From NCBI GenBank assembly GCA_963966185.1, contig CAWZYM010000225.1, positions 165,001-229,000 of the forward strand: 64,000 nt of DNA. Reading direction: 5' to 3'. Made by a program: the position numbers and the translations under genes. This DNA is from Rhabditoides inermis (lineage: Eukaryota; Nematoda; Chromadorea; Rhabditida; Rhabditidae). Below, piece after piece: positions 30,610 to 42,515 of the stretch. The notes under the pieces are model-generated. The model was given only the letters and a program-made list of their open reading frames with translations, was not told where the DNA came from and did no database searches. The stretch's first letter is position 1; each line of letters begins with the position of its first letter.

Positions 30610-33600
30610 TTAACATGGAATGTCAAGCTTCTTAGTGAACTTTCTATCCCTGACGGCATCGAAGACGCCAGCAACCTGAAAATAGTTCTGCTTCCTACGC
30701 CGAGTGAGACAGTTTCTTGCCTGTTCAGAAACGCCGTACACTTGTTTCTCGGGGAACAATCCCATCAGAACGAGGTTGTAGTTGGATTGATCGAACCTGC
30801 AGTGTTTCTCGGATAGACAGGAGGTATCGATGCCCTCCCTACCTGTGACACCCTGCCCACTCCTTGTACATGTCTCCCTTGAACTCGCATGCCACCTTGT
30901 GCTTGTGTGTATCTCCGCCGCAGTTCTCTTCCAGTGAGCACAGCGTCATCCTGACGTGAGTTTGCGTTTGATTATGTTTGTGAACATGAGAAATGTGTCT
31001 AATAAGTACCACCATGAGAATAATGTATGTTGCGTTAGAGTTTATAGCTCACATATCTGCCATTTTTTAATCATGTGTATGCGTCACGAAACGGTCAAAT
31101 GCAGGTTGAACGAAAACTCTACGTGCGCGCGGTCAGATACGAACAGCAGCCGACAGACCGCTCGGAATGTGTTCTAGTTCCCGCCACTTTGCACTCTCTT
31201 CTCTTCGCGTGCTCTTTCGCACTCTAGCGCATGTGACTTCAGCAAAGGGCCGATGAACGGGCAAGGGAAATCCAATGGGCCTCTATCAAGAACCACTTCA
31301 TTTGCTTGTCCGTTCTCGTGTACTCGTGTGTCTAGGTGGCGCATCACCCACCACTTGTACACGTCCCTTGTCGCATTCGACTTGACAGCGAGCATCACGG
31401 GAGCCCCTCGCATCATCTTCCTCTTCGCGAGAGCCTCGTCCATCGGAAGGTAGTCGTACACAACTGCAAAGTGGAGGTCAGACTCAATTTGTGCTGGCAA
31501 AACCCCCAGAAGGCATTCAAAAAGCTATATTTGATTATCAGGTACTGCTGATGAACACTCTGCGTGCCACTTTGTTCTATGCACTGACATGGATATGTGG
31601 CGGCGTAGATGGAGTGCGTGGATCCAGTGGGCATGACGACAGGCGCCAGCTGTCCGCTGTCCACCGCATCGAACAGCGGACGCGGCGACGACTTCAACAC
31701 CCCACTCGCGTCGAACAGAATCATCGCCTGGACGGACGGGTCGGCGAACTGCTCCTGAATGCCACACTCCCTCATCCATCACTCCGCCATGCGCCCTACC
31801 GCTGCCGCGATCACTTTGAAGCGGTAGTTGGAGAACTGGCTGACTGCGGCCGGGTACTTGGAGTAGTCCAGCTTGCGGTACTCCACGTTGCATACCGATT
31901 TGATTTCGTCGGCCTGCTTTGAAATGATACCATCATTGGATTCGTCTCACTTGAGCGTCAGTGAGGTCGCCGAGATCGTAGTAGATGACGCGGTTGTTGG
32001 TCGTGTTCCGCAGCAGACGCAGCATGTACTTGGACTCGAGGTAATGGTTGGCCGACGAGTATGTCACGTACACCACCTTCTCCGCGACCACTTTCTCTTG
32101 CGGGTAGTCAAACTCGGATGTGAGCCTGAAAGGCGCGGTTTCATATGTTGCTGTGGTCTATTTGGTAGATCATAAATCATAACGTCATTGTAATGGGATA
32201 ATCGAGGCAATCTGCAGTACTTCGCGTAATAGAGTAATGCGCGTTCGAAATGAAAATAGGCACCTCAGACACAACCATCTGTCCTCTGTCACAAAAAATT
32301 CAATCGCCGCTAAGGTATAATAAAACTGTTTGTTTGTAAGGCACATCGCATTTTTGACATATTTTTTTTCTATTACCTCATATCTCGCAACTTCTCCAGC
32401 CATTTGCAATCGAAACGTTTTCCTGATTTGAAACAGAACTGAAATAATTTGTTGGTGAAATATCAATGAAAGTGATGAAAAAACTCACGTTTTCATTGCC
32501 GCACATACAGTCTGTATCGGATTTCTTTCCCGGCCCGGATTCGAGATTTTTCACAGTTGTGTTTACTCGAGCTGATGCTGTACTATGGAAACCTTCTGTG
32601 TACGACCTGAAAATTGAAAACAATGAAAACAATAATATGATATGTCTGGCTAAAGTTCCTGCTAAAGTGGCTTTCAAAGAAACAGTTTCATTATACATAC
32701 CCTAGCGGCAATTGATTTTTTTGTGACAGACGGTCGTGTCTGTGAGGTGCCTATTTTTATTTCGAACGCGCATTATCCAGTTCACATATTCCCGCACCAT
32801 CCGCGCATAATGGCTGTTTATGATCAATTACAACCAGCGCGGCAGCGCTGGTTGGTTTGTGTTAAGAATAGTCACGCGCTAGAATCGGCAAAAGGCGACT
32901 GAACGAAATGTCCTCTAGAATCTTTGCGAGAACAATGTGATGCTGATAGATGTTATCAGGATGTTAGAAAATGGTTAAGTTTCGATTTTGGTAACGCTAG
33001 CTGTTGTAGGAAGCGAGAGGGGGGGGGATTGCCTGTAAATTTTCTTATCAGCATTATAGTTCTGTGCTCGCAATAAGTTGCGCGCGGTGGGGTAGATCAG
33101 AGGAAGACGGAGAGTCAGCTCTCGGCAATAGCGCGCAAAACAAGAGAGGCAGACGGTTATGGCACCGTATTTCGAACTGCAAATGAGGTAGATCGAAAAC
33201 TATCGCTCTGGCGCAAGCTGTACCTAAACTCCTTTTTTTGCAAAATTTATATAATTTTAGACTCAATAAGATGTTGGATTTCTTTTTAAAAATGTTTTGT
33301 GGTTTATGTTAATGTGAATAGATTTATAATATTATTCTGGGAGATAGTTCGCCAGATTACGGTAGAAAATTGATCTACCCTCAAGTCGCATTCGATCTAC
33401 CTTCTAGTCGTGAGGAGACCCAAGCGCGCGCTTTCAAACGACAATATCGATCAAAGAAGCCGGCATGAGAATCAAAGAGGCCGCGCGACACTCAACCATT
33501 TGCCCGCGCTGTCTGGCCTCTCTCGCTCGAAACTGAGTTTCGCCAACTGACTACTGGCAATAACAGAAACTATCCTCCAGGCGGCTACTATATATGAAAT

Positions 33601-34368
33601 CCAATAAAAGTACATTCATTATCTACTAAAAGGACTTCCGTAAAAGAAGAGTTTGTGTTACCCAACGTAATGCAACAAAAGCTCATGCATTTTATCAATC
33701 GAAATAGTACACAAACCTGCTCCAGTAGTTAAACAAGACTATATAATCGATCAAATACCGAAATCAATTTGCAGACGTACAACGTTTGCTCGCATTAGTT
33801 TTTATTGCAGAAAGAGCAGGTGTGTTTACTATTTCGATTGATAAAATGCATGAGCTTTTGTTGCATTACGTTGGGTAACACAAACTCTTCTCTTACGGAA
33901 GTCCTTTTAAAAGATAATTGTTTTTGAAATGAGAATTATTCTTTCTGACCCGTACGTAAGTAAGTACTTTACTAATCATAGTTTGTTCTCTTGCCAGTAG
34001 GGAACAGTTGACAAAACTCGGGAGTCAGACAGATGAAAGGGTGAGAGAGGCACACCTCTGCGATTTGGTTGCGGGCTCCTTTGATCGAAATACCGCTTGA
34101 ATGGCTCGCGGATGGTCTCGCAACGATCTGAAATGCCACCATAGGGAAATCCAAAAAGAGTAGTCTTTCCTGATAAATATTAAATACAAAACTCACTTCC
34201 CGTCCATGTAGTCGATCTGTTGCGGATGCGACGCCGATCCTTAAATATTTATATCACAAAGAACGCACGTGTTAACGCACCATCATATTTGTAAATGAAT
34301 GCGACAGAGATCAGCAGTGTACAGAGAACGACTATGAGTTTCGTCCGCACATTCGGTCGAGTCAACAT
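30610..34368 (-). CDS. DUF1647-family type II membrane protein, copy 2
   Basis: Near-identical duplicate of 13256-17021: same start (MLTRPNVRTK, ATG at 34368), same membrane segment, same core (YYDLGDLTDAQ, DASGVLKSS, RFDQSNYN) and stop (KKLDIPC, 30610). The differences I noticed lie in introns, for example 7 bp missing near 33017, so both copies look functional. Upstream sequence is duplicated to well beyond the start codon, so promoter content should be equal. The 3' side differs: the 4.27-kb insertion ends about 190 bp downstream of this copy's stop codon. Confidence 0.73.
33620..33916. mobile_element. Palindromic MITE, duplicated copy
   Basis: Duplicate of 16273-16569, carried along with the block in the DUF1647 intron; no new insertion. 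Confidence 0.8.
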
Positions 34369-34616
34369 CTGAACAAAAGAAATAAGACTAAAATACAACC
34401 AATATACAATACAGTTTGAATTTATTTGTTTACGTATCCACGAATTTCGGTTTGACTAGATACTCCGCGAGTACGACTACCTCAAAATAGGGTAGGTCTC
34501 ACTCATTTCAGTACTTTCAGACTCAGTAACACAAGAAGCAACTGATTAAAGGCACATTGGCGACTTATTTCTGCCACGACCTGCCACAACTCCTCATTTT
34601 CACACGAACAAAACAT

Positions 34617-34697
34617 TTGGCAGTGACAGGAATCGAACCCGCGAAGATTAGGGTCACAACGCAGCGCACATGCACTGAGCCATGACGCAAGTGACAG
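34617..34697 (-). tRNA. tRNA-like sequence, duplicated copy
   Basis: Identical boxes (TGGCTCAGTGC and GGTTCGATTCC on the minus strand) to 17270-17350. Same doubts: no good anticodon or acceptor stem. Confidence 0.42.
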
Positions 34698-35812
34698 TCC
34701 GCTGTTCAATTGCGGTTATGTCTCCGACCAAAGTTTTTGCAGTGAAGTGTTGGCGGGAAATTCAAATTTTGCTGCATTCTTGGCAGTTGCAGAATCGAAA
34801 ATAACGCAGAATCGTCGTTCTTTCGCAAAAACTGCAAATGCGTTAGGTTAATATTATTTTTAATAATACTCCGAGTCGAAAATAAGTCGCTTGTTCCTTT
34901 AAGCAACATCGTTGTAATTATCGATCGAGTATCGACTGTTTATCGATCGAGTATCGTCCGAAAATCGATCAGTGTTATATCACGCGTTGCACGTCAGAAA
35001 TCCCGAAAAGCCGGTCGGCGCGTGTGGGATGAGTTTGCGATCACGCCTCCCATGTATCGGGCCTCTAAATGACAACGTGCGTGGTCGCGAGTTGCGCCGT
35101 GCCGTCTCCATACTCACACATATCGTCCGCGCGAATCCCGTGCATGCGTGCCGATCACAAAACCCCGTAAACAATCAGCTAGAGTTCCATTTTCGGAAAA
35201 AGTCGCGTGCGAGTTAGATGAGAGAAAGATAGAGTGTGGCGGCAATATCGCGCGTAAAATGAGATTTTGATGTGGTTTGATTGACAGTAGCAACGTGATT
35301 AGCAACGCGGAACAAATGAACATCTAGTGTTAGAGATGAGGCAGACACAACGTGCAAAACAAGAAGAAAACAGAAACCGACCTTCCCAGAGAGAAGGACC
35401 TGCGCGAAATGACCAGCAGTAAGCGACCCACCACACGTCAACTGCGGAGAAATGGACTTTGATCTCTTTTAATTTGCATGCAAACACAGACAGTTGTACA
35501 CACTGACTAATCTAATTTTGTGAACGCGATTTTCAGGTTGTGTACTGCGATGGGTGGGGAGTGGGATAGGAGGGAGGAGGGAGGAGGGAGGAGGGAGAAA
35601 GGGACAGCACTGGCTTGCGTACCCACCACTTTCATCTTTCCCATTGTTATCATATGATTTTTTTCGCTCTAGATTTCTTGTACGATTTTCTGTTCTGAGT
35701 AAGATCAAGATACTGAGTAAGTTTTGAACTGTGGTGCAATAATTCATTTATTACATGTGGATGTGAGGTAGTGGCCCTAGTCTAGTCCGATCTCCACTCT
35801 CTTCAGGGGAAG

Positions 35813-38014
35813 ATAGTGGACATCTCCTCGACGAGCTCGAAGAACCCAGCCTCGTACTCTGCAAGAAGGGACATTAGAGAGAAAGATGGGGAGAGGGAGA
35901 GATGACGTACGCTCGACGAGGATGAAGAAAGCCTTGAAGTATGTCTGGCACTTGATCTTTGACTCGTAGGACATGGACATCCAATACGCCTGCATCTCTA
36001 CTTTGAAAGACGCGAGAAGAGTGAAGTCTGTGGCTCCGTTGAAACACTGCTCATACGACAGGAACTCCATCTCTTGGATCTGGAATGATCAACTCACTCT
36101 CCCCTCTCTCTCTCTCCCTCCCCTCTTTCTCCCCCCCCCTCTCTCTCTCTTCCGCTGACTCACATAGAGCTCATAGAACTCCTTGATCTCTCCAGTGAGT
36201 GTCTCGGTCGTCTCGACTTCGATCGAATAGAAGAACTCGAGTGTGAATTCGGAGCAGACTGACGAGAGATACGCAAAGTACGCGTCCTTGGACGAGAACC
36301 TGAAAACAACATCGAACATGTACACATACGGTCTCATTCCACATCATTATCCTCTGTCTCGATGGGAATTTGGGAACTATCGAATGGATCGTGTTCGTGA
36401 GATGTTCCTAATAATACGGCATAATGTTGTTTGATCGAGAACTGGGCAAATATGTCTGACTGAATGTTATCGGCATGTATGGTCTCTTTGGAGTATAATC
36501 TCTCTGTTCTCCACTCACTTGTTCCTGACGATGATTGCGAGGCTGATCTCCATCTTCTCCTCGTCAGACAGAGAGTTGTAGAACTCGATCTTCTCCTCAG
36601 AGAGGAAGGCTGGAGAGGGAGGGTGAGAGGGAGGGAGGAAGAGGCAGGAAGAGGGAGAGAGAGACGCACCGTAGTAGAAAGCGGGAATCTCGGTGTAGAC
36701 GACAGTGATGTTCTCTTTCGACTCGATCATCAGCTGGGTGCGGACTGAAAGACAAATTTTCTCTCTCCCTCCCCATCTCTCTCCCCCTCTCTCTTCCTCT
36801 TTCTCCCTCTTTCTACCTCTCTCTCCCTCTCTCTCCCTCTCTCTCTCTCCCTCTCTCTCTCTCCCTCTCTCCTTCTCTCCTTCTCTCCTTCTCTCCTTCT
36901 CTCCTTCTCTCCTTCTCTCCTTCTCTCCTTCTCTCCTTCTCTCCTTCTCTCCTTCTCTCCTTCTCTCCTTCTCTCCTTCTCTCCTTCTCTCCTTCTCTCC
37001 TTCTCTCCTTCTCTCCTTCTCTCCTTCTCTCCTTCTCTCCTTCTCTCCTTCTCTCCTTCTCTCCTTCTCTCCTTCTCTCCTTCTCTCCTTCTCTCCTTCT
37101 CTCCTTCTCTCCTTCTCTCCTTCTCTCCTTCTCTCCTTCTCTCCTTCTCTCCTTCTCTCCTTCTCTCCTTCTCTCCTTCTCTCCTTCTCTCCTTCTCTCC
37201 TTCTCTCCTTCTCTCCTTCTCTCCTTCTCTCCTTCTCTCCTTCTCTCCTTCTCTCCTTCTCTCCTTCTCTCCTTCTCTCCTTCTCTCCTTCTCTCCTTCT
37301 CTCCTTCTCTCCTTCTCTCCTTCTCTCCTTCTCTCCTTCTCTCCTTCTCTCCTTCTCTCCTTCTCTCCTTCTCTCCTTCTCTCCTTCTCTCCTTCTCTCC
37401 TTCTCTCCTTCTCTCCTTCTCTCCTTCTCTCCTTCTCTCCTTCTCTCCTTCTCTCCTTCTCTCCTTCTCTCCTTCTCTCCTTCTCTCCTTCTCTCCTTCT
37501 CTCCTTCTCTCCTTCTCTCCTTCTCTCCTTCTCTCCTTCTCTCCTTCTCTCCTTCTCTACTTCTCTCCTTCTCTCCTTCTCTCCTTCTCTCCTTCTCTCC
37601 TTCTCTCCTTCTCTCCTTCTCTCCTTCTCTCCTTCTCTCCTTCTCTCCTTCTCTCCTTCTCTCCTTCTCTCCTTCTCTCCTTCTCTCCTTCTCTCCTTCT
37701 CTCCTTCTCTCCTTCTCTCCTTCTCTCCTTCTCTCCTTCTCTCCTTCTCTCCTTCTCTCCTTCTCTCCTTCTCTCCTTCTCTCCTTCTCTCCTTCTCTCC
37801 TTCTCTCCTTCTCTCACTCTTTCTCCCTCTTTCTCCCTCTCTCTTTCCCTCTACTCACACTCCTCAATATCCCAGAAGAACGAGAACTGTTGCATGATGT
37901 TGATGCGCACCGAGTACTCGAGGCTTCCGAACAGCTCGAGGAAAGCACACAGCTCGGACTGCTCCCAGACGGTGTTATCGAACGGGCCAGTGAGCTGAAG
38001 AGAGAGGGGATTGA

Positions 38015-38072
<58 letters not shown>

Positions 38073-38073
38073 A

Positions 38074-38115
<42 letters not shown>

Positions 38116-38119
38116 GGGA

Positions 38120-38172
<53 letters not shown>

Positions 38173-38202
38173 AGGAAAGAGAGAGAGAGAGAGAAAGAGA
38201 GG

Positions 38203-38267
<65 letters not shown>

Positions 38268-38763
38268 CTCTCACCTGATCGATGATGATGGTGAGTTCGG
38301 GGGAGAGGAGCTTCATCATCTTCTTGATGTATTTGAACGACGTGCACCACTTGCCCCAGTGGAAGCGAGAGGTGAGGTACACACGGTACAGCACATATCC
38401 GATCGTTCCAGGCTTGTTGATGTCAAGAGTGCCGTCGTCAATGACGTACTCCTCCTGAACGAACCATCAGAGTCAGATGACGTCATCTACTCACAGTGGT
38501 GACCTCAGCAGAGAACACAGTCGTCTCCTCCTCGGCTACAGTAGTCATCTCCTCCTCAATCATAGTGGTCTCCTCGTAGATGACAGTAGTCTCCTCGATC
38601 GTAGCAGGGGTAGTCTCGTCTCCTCCAATGTACTCGCAACTGGCAGAACCCGCAGAGTTCATCTCCTTCGATCCCTTCGAGCAGTAGTAGAAGTCCTCGT
38701 AGAGATCCGGGCACCTGTGCTTCACCTGCAAGAAACACTTTCTATGCCTGTCCTCTCTCTCTC

Positions 38764-38813
<50 letters not shown>

Positions 38814-39630
38814 TATCTCTCTATCTCGTACCTTCTCGACAAACTCCTTCAGGTACTTCCTGCACCACTTGCGTGCTTCGCGGCTCATACCCTTCCACTT
38901 GAGGCGCAGAGTCTCGATGATGACCTGAAGACGTTACTGTATGTTCTATTGGGTTACTGTATCCTGCAGTGTCCTCAGACTCACGGTGATTTCGTTGAAG
39001 ACGGGGGTTCCGCAGGTTGCTCCGGCCAAGATCTCGATTTCGTAGTCGATGATGATTTCAAGGAAAGCCACGGCGTCAGAAGGAGCGGAGGTGGCGATGA
39101 CGTCAATCTCGAAGTACGAAGACACCAGACCACACTTCTTCAGCAGCTTCTTCATGTACTTCTTCCACTGAAAGAAATATATGAAGGGGAGAGAGGGAGA
39201 GGTAGAGGTAAAGAGAGAGAGAGAGAGAGGGAGAGAGAGGTAAGAGAGAGACGCACCCTCTTGTCAGTGGAAAACTTGGATCGGCACTTGACTGCCCATA
39301 CGAGCTCAGTCTGCAGTTCCTTGGAGAGAGTATCGTAGATCTCGATCTGGCTCGCGTCCAGAAACACTGTAAATGATGACGTCACGTTGCTGTGATGACG
39401 TCACTGACCGGAGAAGATGTTGGTGACTTCGACGTCGATGGTGATCTGAGTCTTGTCCTGGATCTTCTCGCCGTTGAACAGAACGGTGACTGGAAAAATC
39501 TCTCTTCCTCTCTCTCCCCTCTCTCTCTCTCTTTCTCTCTCTCTCTTCTCTCTCCCCCCCCTCTCTCTCTCCCTCCCTCCCTCCCTCTCTCTCTCTCTCC
39601 CTCCCTCCCTTCCTCTCTCTCTTTCCCTCT

Positions 39631-39680
<50 letters not shown>

Positions 39681-39916
39681 GACACTCTCTTCCCACTCAC
39701 ACTCAGTAGTGTTGAATAGAGCGGGGGCGAGAGCAGTGACATCCTGTTGTGTCTGACTGGAGAGAAGGGCAAACTTGGAGTAGAAGGCATACTCGAGGGT
39801 CGACTCCCAAGGAGTCTGCACGTAAGTGCCAGACAACAGCTCCGAAACGAACGTCTGAATCATTCAATCAGACCATCTCACCCACTCCTCCATAATGTAC
39901 CCGAGAAGAAAGAGAA

Positions 39917-39951
<35 letters not shown>

Positions 39952-40214
39952 GAGAGGGGGGGAGAAAGGGAGAGAGAAGGGCGGGGATAAAGAGAGGGAG
40001 AGAGAGAAAGAGAGAGATTCCTCCAGTCTGTTCACACCTCTGTCTCGTCGTTGCAGTACTCGATCATGTTGAGGTTGATTCGGAACCAGTCGTAGAACTT
40101 CTGTTTGTATAGGGAAGCGGATGTCTTGATTGTGTTCTGGATGTAGGTCTTCGGAGGAGTCTGCGCCAACGAAGCACCCACACAGAGGGCAGAGACCAAC
40201 AGAAGGGTCTTCAT
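35813..40214 (-). CDS. Two-domain secreted protein with Thr/Glu linker, unknown family
   Basis: Starts at ATG 40214-40212 with signal peptide MKTLLLVSALCVGASLAQ. About fourteen exons follow. Domain 1: NTIKTSASLYKQKFYDWFRI, TPWESTLEYAFYSKFALLSS, EKIQDKTQITIDVEVTNIF, QIEIYDTLSKELQTELVWAV, MKKLLKKCGLVSSYFEIDV, LKWKGMSREARKWCRKYLKE. Linker: CPDLYEDFYYCSKGSKE and TIEETTVIYEETTMIEEE, Thr/Glu-rich and possibly O-glycosylated. Domain 2 repeats the order: GTIGYVLYRVYLTSRFHWGK, NTVWEQSELCAFLELFG, NITVVYTEIPAFYY, EKIEFYNSLSDEEKMEIS, FSSKDAYFAYLSSVCSEF, CFNGATDFTLLASFK, CQTYFKAFFILVE. The gene is thus an internal duplication, exon order included. I do not recognise the family. Introns are filled with GA/CT microsatellites. 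A TATA box lies about 135 bp upstream. Confidence 0.72.
36866..37813. repeat. (CTCTCCTT)n octamer satellite, about 118 copies, in an intron
   Basis: Perfect 8-bp units run for about 945 bp with one visible variant (CTCTACTT at about 37553). It lies in the intron between exons VRTQLMIESKEN and LTGPFDNTVW of the secreted gene. The same intron in copy 1 (19404-19495) is only about 95 bp, with no octamer run, so the expansion is younger than the duplication. Confidence 0.95.
38020..38264. repeat. GA microsatellite in an intron
   Basis: (GA)n broken by three GTGGGGGAGGAAA or ATGGGGGAGGAAA interruptions, so it is partly a roughly 60-bp minisatellite. Copy 1 (19655-19770) has one interruption. Intronic in the secreted gene. 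Confidence 0.85.
39510..39680. repeat. CT microsatellite in an intron
   Basis: (CT)n with CCCT interruptions between exons of domain 1 of the secreted gene. Similar tracts at 38757-38826 and, as (GA)n, at 39915-40015. Confidence 0.8.
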
Positions 40215-40348
40215 TCTGAAAGGGGTACTGTACTCAAGTGGAGAGGGATGGGTACTGGAGGAGGGTACTGTATATGGATAGGAAAGTTGAGGGAATATAC
40301 TGTAGATGAATGTTGAAACCAACTGATGACAGCCACTTTTGGTTCCCG

Positions 40349-40356
40349 TTTTTATA
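40349..40356 (-). promoter_or_regulatory. TATA box of the two-domain secreted gene
   Basis: TATAAAAA on the minus strand, about 135 bp upstream of the ATG at 40214, inside ACGTATAAAAACGG. The spacing allows a 5' leader of about 100 bases. Confidence 0.5.
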
Positions 40357-40979
40357 CGTGCATCGTTGATGTTTGAGGCTTGAGATTTGTAATATCAGGG
40401 ATCGGCGGGACCGCATAGTGTACATTGTGGTTCGCCGGTTGAATAGTCACTCAATAGAATCGTCTCGATTTCAACGTTGTTGACGTGGCCTACGTAAACT
40501 GTTGATTGAAAAAATCTGGCTTCGAGTAAACGTGGCGCTCTTTTGTTGTGGTGGTTATTGTGACCACTGAGCAGATCTTTCTAGAAATACTTTGTGAAGC
40601 ATTCACATTGATTATTCATGATTATCCGAAATTCGACACTCTTCACAAAACACTTGTTCACTTGTAAAACACGTTTCAAGTTTCAAACTTTATTCAGCAT
40701 AACTCAATGATCAAACATCGAACCAATCACGCGGTCATTTTGCCGGCATATCAAGCCCACATAACATAGTATGTACAATCACGGCTCCTATAGACAACTG
40801 TGCCAACACATCCATTCACTCATGATCCCAATAGTTCAAACAGCTAATGTATCAATGGTTCTGGATAAAGTCGTCATAATCCAAGACTCTGTTTAGTTTT
40901 TGAACAATTGGTACGGCTACGTGTTACTTTCAATATGTAGTGTAGTGAGATAAACGCAATACCAATAATACAAAATTAG

Positions 40980-41000
40980 GATCGGCGCGAAGCGCCGATC
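40980..41000. repeat. Perfect GC hairpin, Helitron-end-like
   Basis: GATCGGCGCGAAGCGCCGAT plus C forms a 9-bp perfect stem with a GAA loop. Hairpins of this look precede Helitron 3' ends in nematodes, but no CTRR end follows closely, so only the hairpin is asserted. Confidence 0.4.
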
Positions 41001-41471
41001 GTTTGGGTTCCCTTAGCGGTTTGCAGACCCGCTCGGCTCGCAGGGCCGCCAGAATCGCTTGTAAATCATTCAAATAATAAATGTTTCAGTATTATATCAT
41101 GATATTGTCTCTAAATCGTCCGTTGAACAACTATAAACCAAAACAAAACATGAAACAATGGTTTAAGACCCAAAAATATGTTCGCTGGTTAGGTCTGCAC
41201 GTCTGTATGGCATGCTTCCGGTCGCTGATTCGCTGAAAGACCCGCTCACTAACCCCGCCCCCGTGCGCTCATTGGTTCGTGATGCGCGGGAGCGTGTGCG
41301 GGAGAGCGCGATAATGTGCACACTGTTTGTGATTTGCGTCAGTCGTTCACGCGCGTTGTATTGTTGTTGTTATTGTTGTTGTTTGTTCTATTTGTTGATT
41401 TACTTTGAAAAAATACTGATAATAACTGTGAAACTATCAGTACATTGACATTAATACATGATACATTGATA

Positions 41472-41595
41472 CATTTGAGAGAGCAGGTTTGTGTTTATAG
41501 ATCAGTGTAGAAATAATAGTTTTATGCATGTGCTTTTGTTGAAATGAGATGAACCCAAACAGAGCTACTTTACGCTTGTACTTTTCAAAAGAGAA
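41472..41595. mobile_element. MITE end fragment
   Basis: Contains AGAGCAGGTTTGTGTTTA, ATGCATGTGCTTTTGTTGAA and CTTGTACTTTTCAAAAGAGA, one arm of the family at 26149/48085. The opposite arm is absent, as at 1797. Confidence 0.5.
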
Positions 41596-42077
41596 TCAAA
41601 GAAACGTCTCTTCGAGTTTGAGCAGGCCTATAGGTGCTCCGCTCCCGGCTGGCAGCAAGATCGACACATGATGACACCACACACCGTGGAGAGTTTTAAT
41701 GTGTAACACTTTAGAGAAATCTTTCTTCGAAACGCAGAAAGGGAATGCTTGAGAGAAAAGATGTGAGGTTAGGCGTTCGTGAGAAAACGAACGTGTCGCG
41801 CAACTCGTAATGTGAAGAAGTTGTGGAGAAGTCTAAGTGTATATGTGTACCTTTGTGCGTATAATATTGTTTACATGCAATAAATAAATGATGATGGAAG
41901 CGCAGACGTAAGAAATCTCCTACTTGTTATTTCAAATTTCTCCTCACTAATGAATTCGTACCGATATCTGGAAAAAACGGGTCATTCCCTACAACCGCTT
42001 TCTGCACATTGGTTTGTTCTCTCTCGCTTTCCCTTCTCTTCTGCCTTCGACCTTCCTTGGATGAATACTTTGCAGCC

Positions 42078-42194
42078 ATGGACTGTCTGTCTGTCGCCTC
42101 CTCTGTTCTCATTCTGGCTATGGCTCTCAACCTCTCCGTCTTCCTATTCTGTGGAGGAAAGAAGAAGAGCAGCAAGAAAAGCCATAGCAAGTAG
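42078..42194 (+). CDS. 38-residue membrane microprotein, like the N-terminus of the MSP-domain gene
   Basis: ATG follows a splice-acceptor-like TTTGCAG by two bases (trans- or cis-splicing). Product: MDCLSVASSVLILAMALNLS, then VFLFCGGKKK and a Lys/Ser tail. It has one membrane segment, a Cys-Gly-Gly and a basic tail. AATAAA follows the stop at about 42230. The pattern MD-x-LS-x-A ... CGG-x-KK also starts the MSP-domain protein at 44028 (MDPLSLAAAALF ... AQCGGDKKE). The two may be paralogues, this one consisting only of the membrane anchor and basic tail. Such small proteins are often sperm-expressed in nematodes; that is inference. Confidence 0.6.
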   Translation: MDCLSVASSVLILAMALNLSVFLFCGGKKKSSKKSHSK

Positions 42195-42410
42195 ACAGCC
42201 AAGCTACCTACATGCGAATTGTAAACTTTGAATAAATCGTTTCACACAAAGCTTCGTTGGGAGATTGATTCGTTCGATTATGTGCGCTCCAATCGTATCG
42301 AGCTCGCAGTCTGCACTCTCTCTATGAAGCGTGATCTTTCACGCGTGTCACGAACCCGGCGCAGATAGCGCGGGGCGGTGCTATAAGAACCGTGGCTCAT
42401 TGTGTTAGTC

Positions 42411-42515
42411 GGTTTTTAACCCAGTACTCAAGGTACGCCTAGAGTTTTGACCTGAGCTCGCTCAGTGTCACACTGGTACTTTTTGGAACGCACTCGTCCG
42501 GGGTATCCGGGAGTG
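42411..42515 (+). ncRNA. SL2-type spliced-leader RNA
   Basis: Begins GGTTTTTAACCCAGTACTCA followed by AG, then GT: a 22-base leader differing from C. elegans SL2 only by moving one T, with the splice donor immediately after. Downstream are a hairpin CTGAGCTCGCTCAG, an Sm-like site ACTTTTTGGA (about 42478-42487) and a terminal stem GCACTC...GAGTGC with an inner CCGG/CCGG. This order (leader, donor, stem, Sm site, 3' stem) is that of nematode SL RNAs. SL2 leaders are added to downstream genes of operons. The 3' end is estimated from the last stem. Confidence 0.85.

Larger units (their letters stand above)
20239..38718. repeat. Tandem segmental duplication, copy 2
   Basis: Second copy of the block. 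The left edge is a junction in which TGTGCTTCACCTC (secreted gene) meets CCCCGGCTGCCCCTG (array). The right edge is where copy 2 continues as CACCTGCAAGAAACACTTTC, the true intron of the intact gene. Only about two bases are shared at the junction, which fits end joining. Copy 2 is longer because of the 26149-30419 insertion and the 36866-37813 satellite. Confidence 0.92.
40357..42060. other. Gene-poor spacer with transposon remnants
   Basis: No gene recognised. It holds a hairpin (40980-41000), a CCAAT/GC-box-like stretch on a GC-rich background (about 41262-41305) and a MITE half (41472-41595). AATAAATAAA near 41880 could end a transcript running rightward from there, but no coding sequence is visible. 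Confidence 0.4.

Noticed and set aside
36705..38285. 526-codon frame reading FSPSLLLS repeats
   Set aside because: Translation of the octamer satellite in an intron, antisense to the secreted gene.
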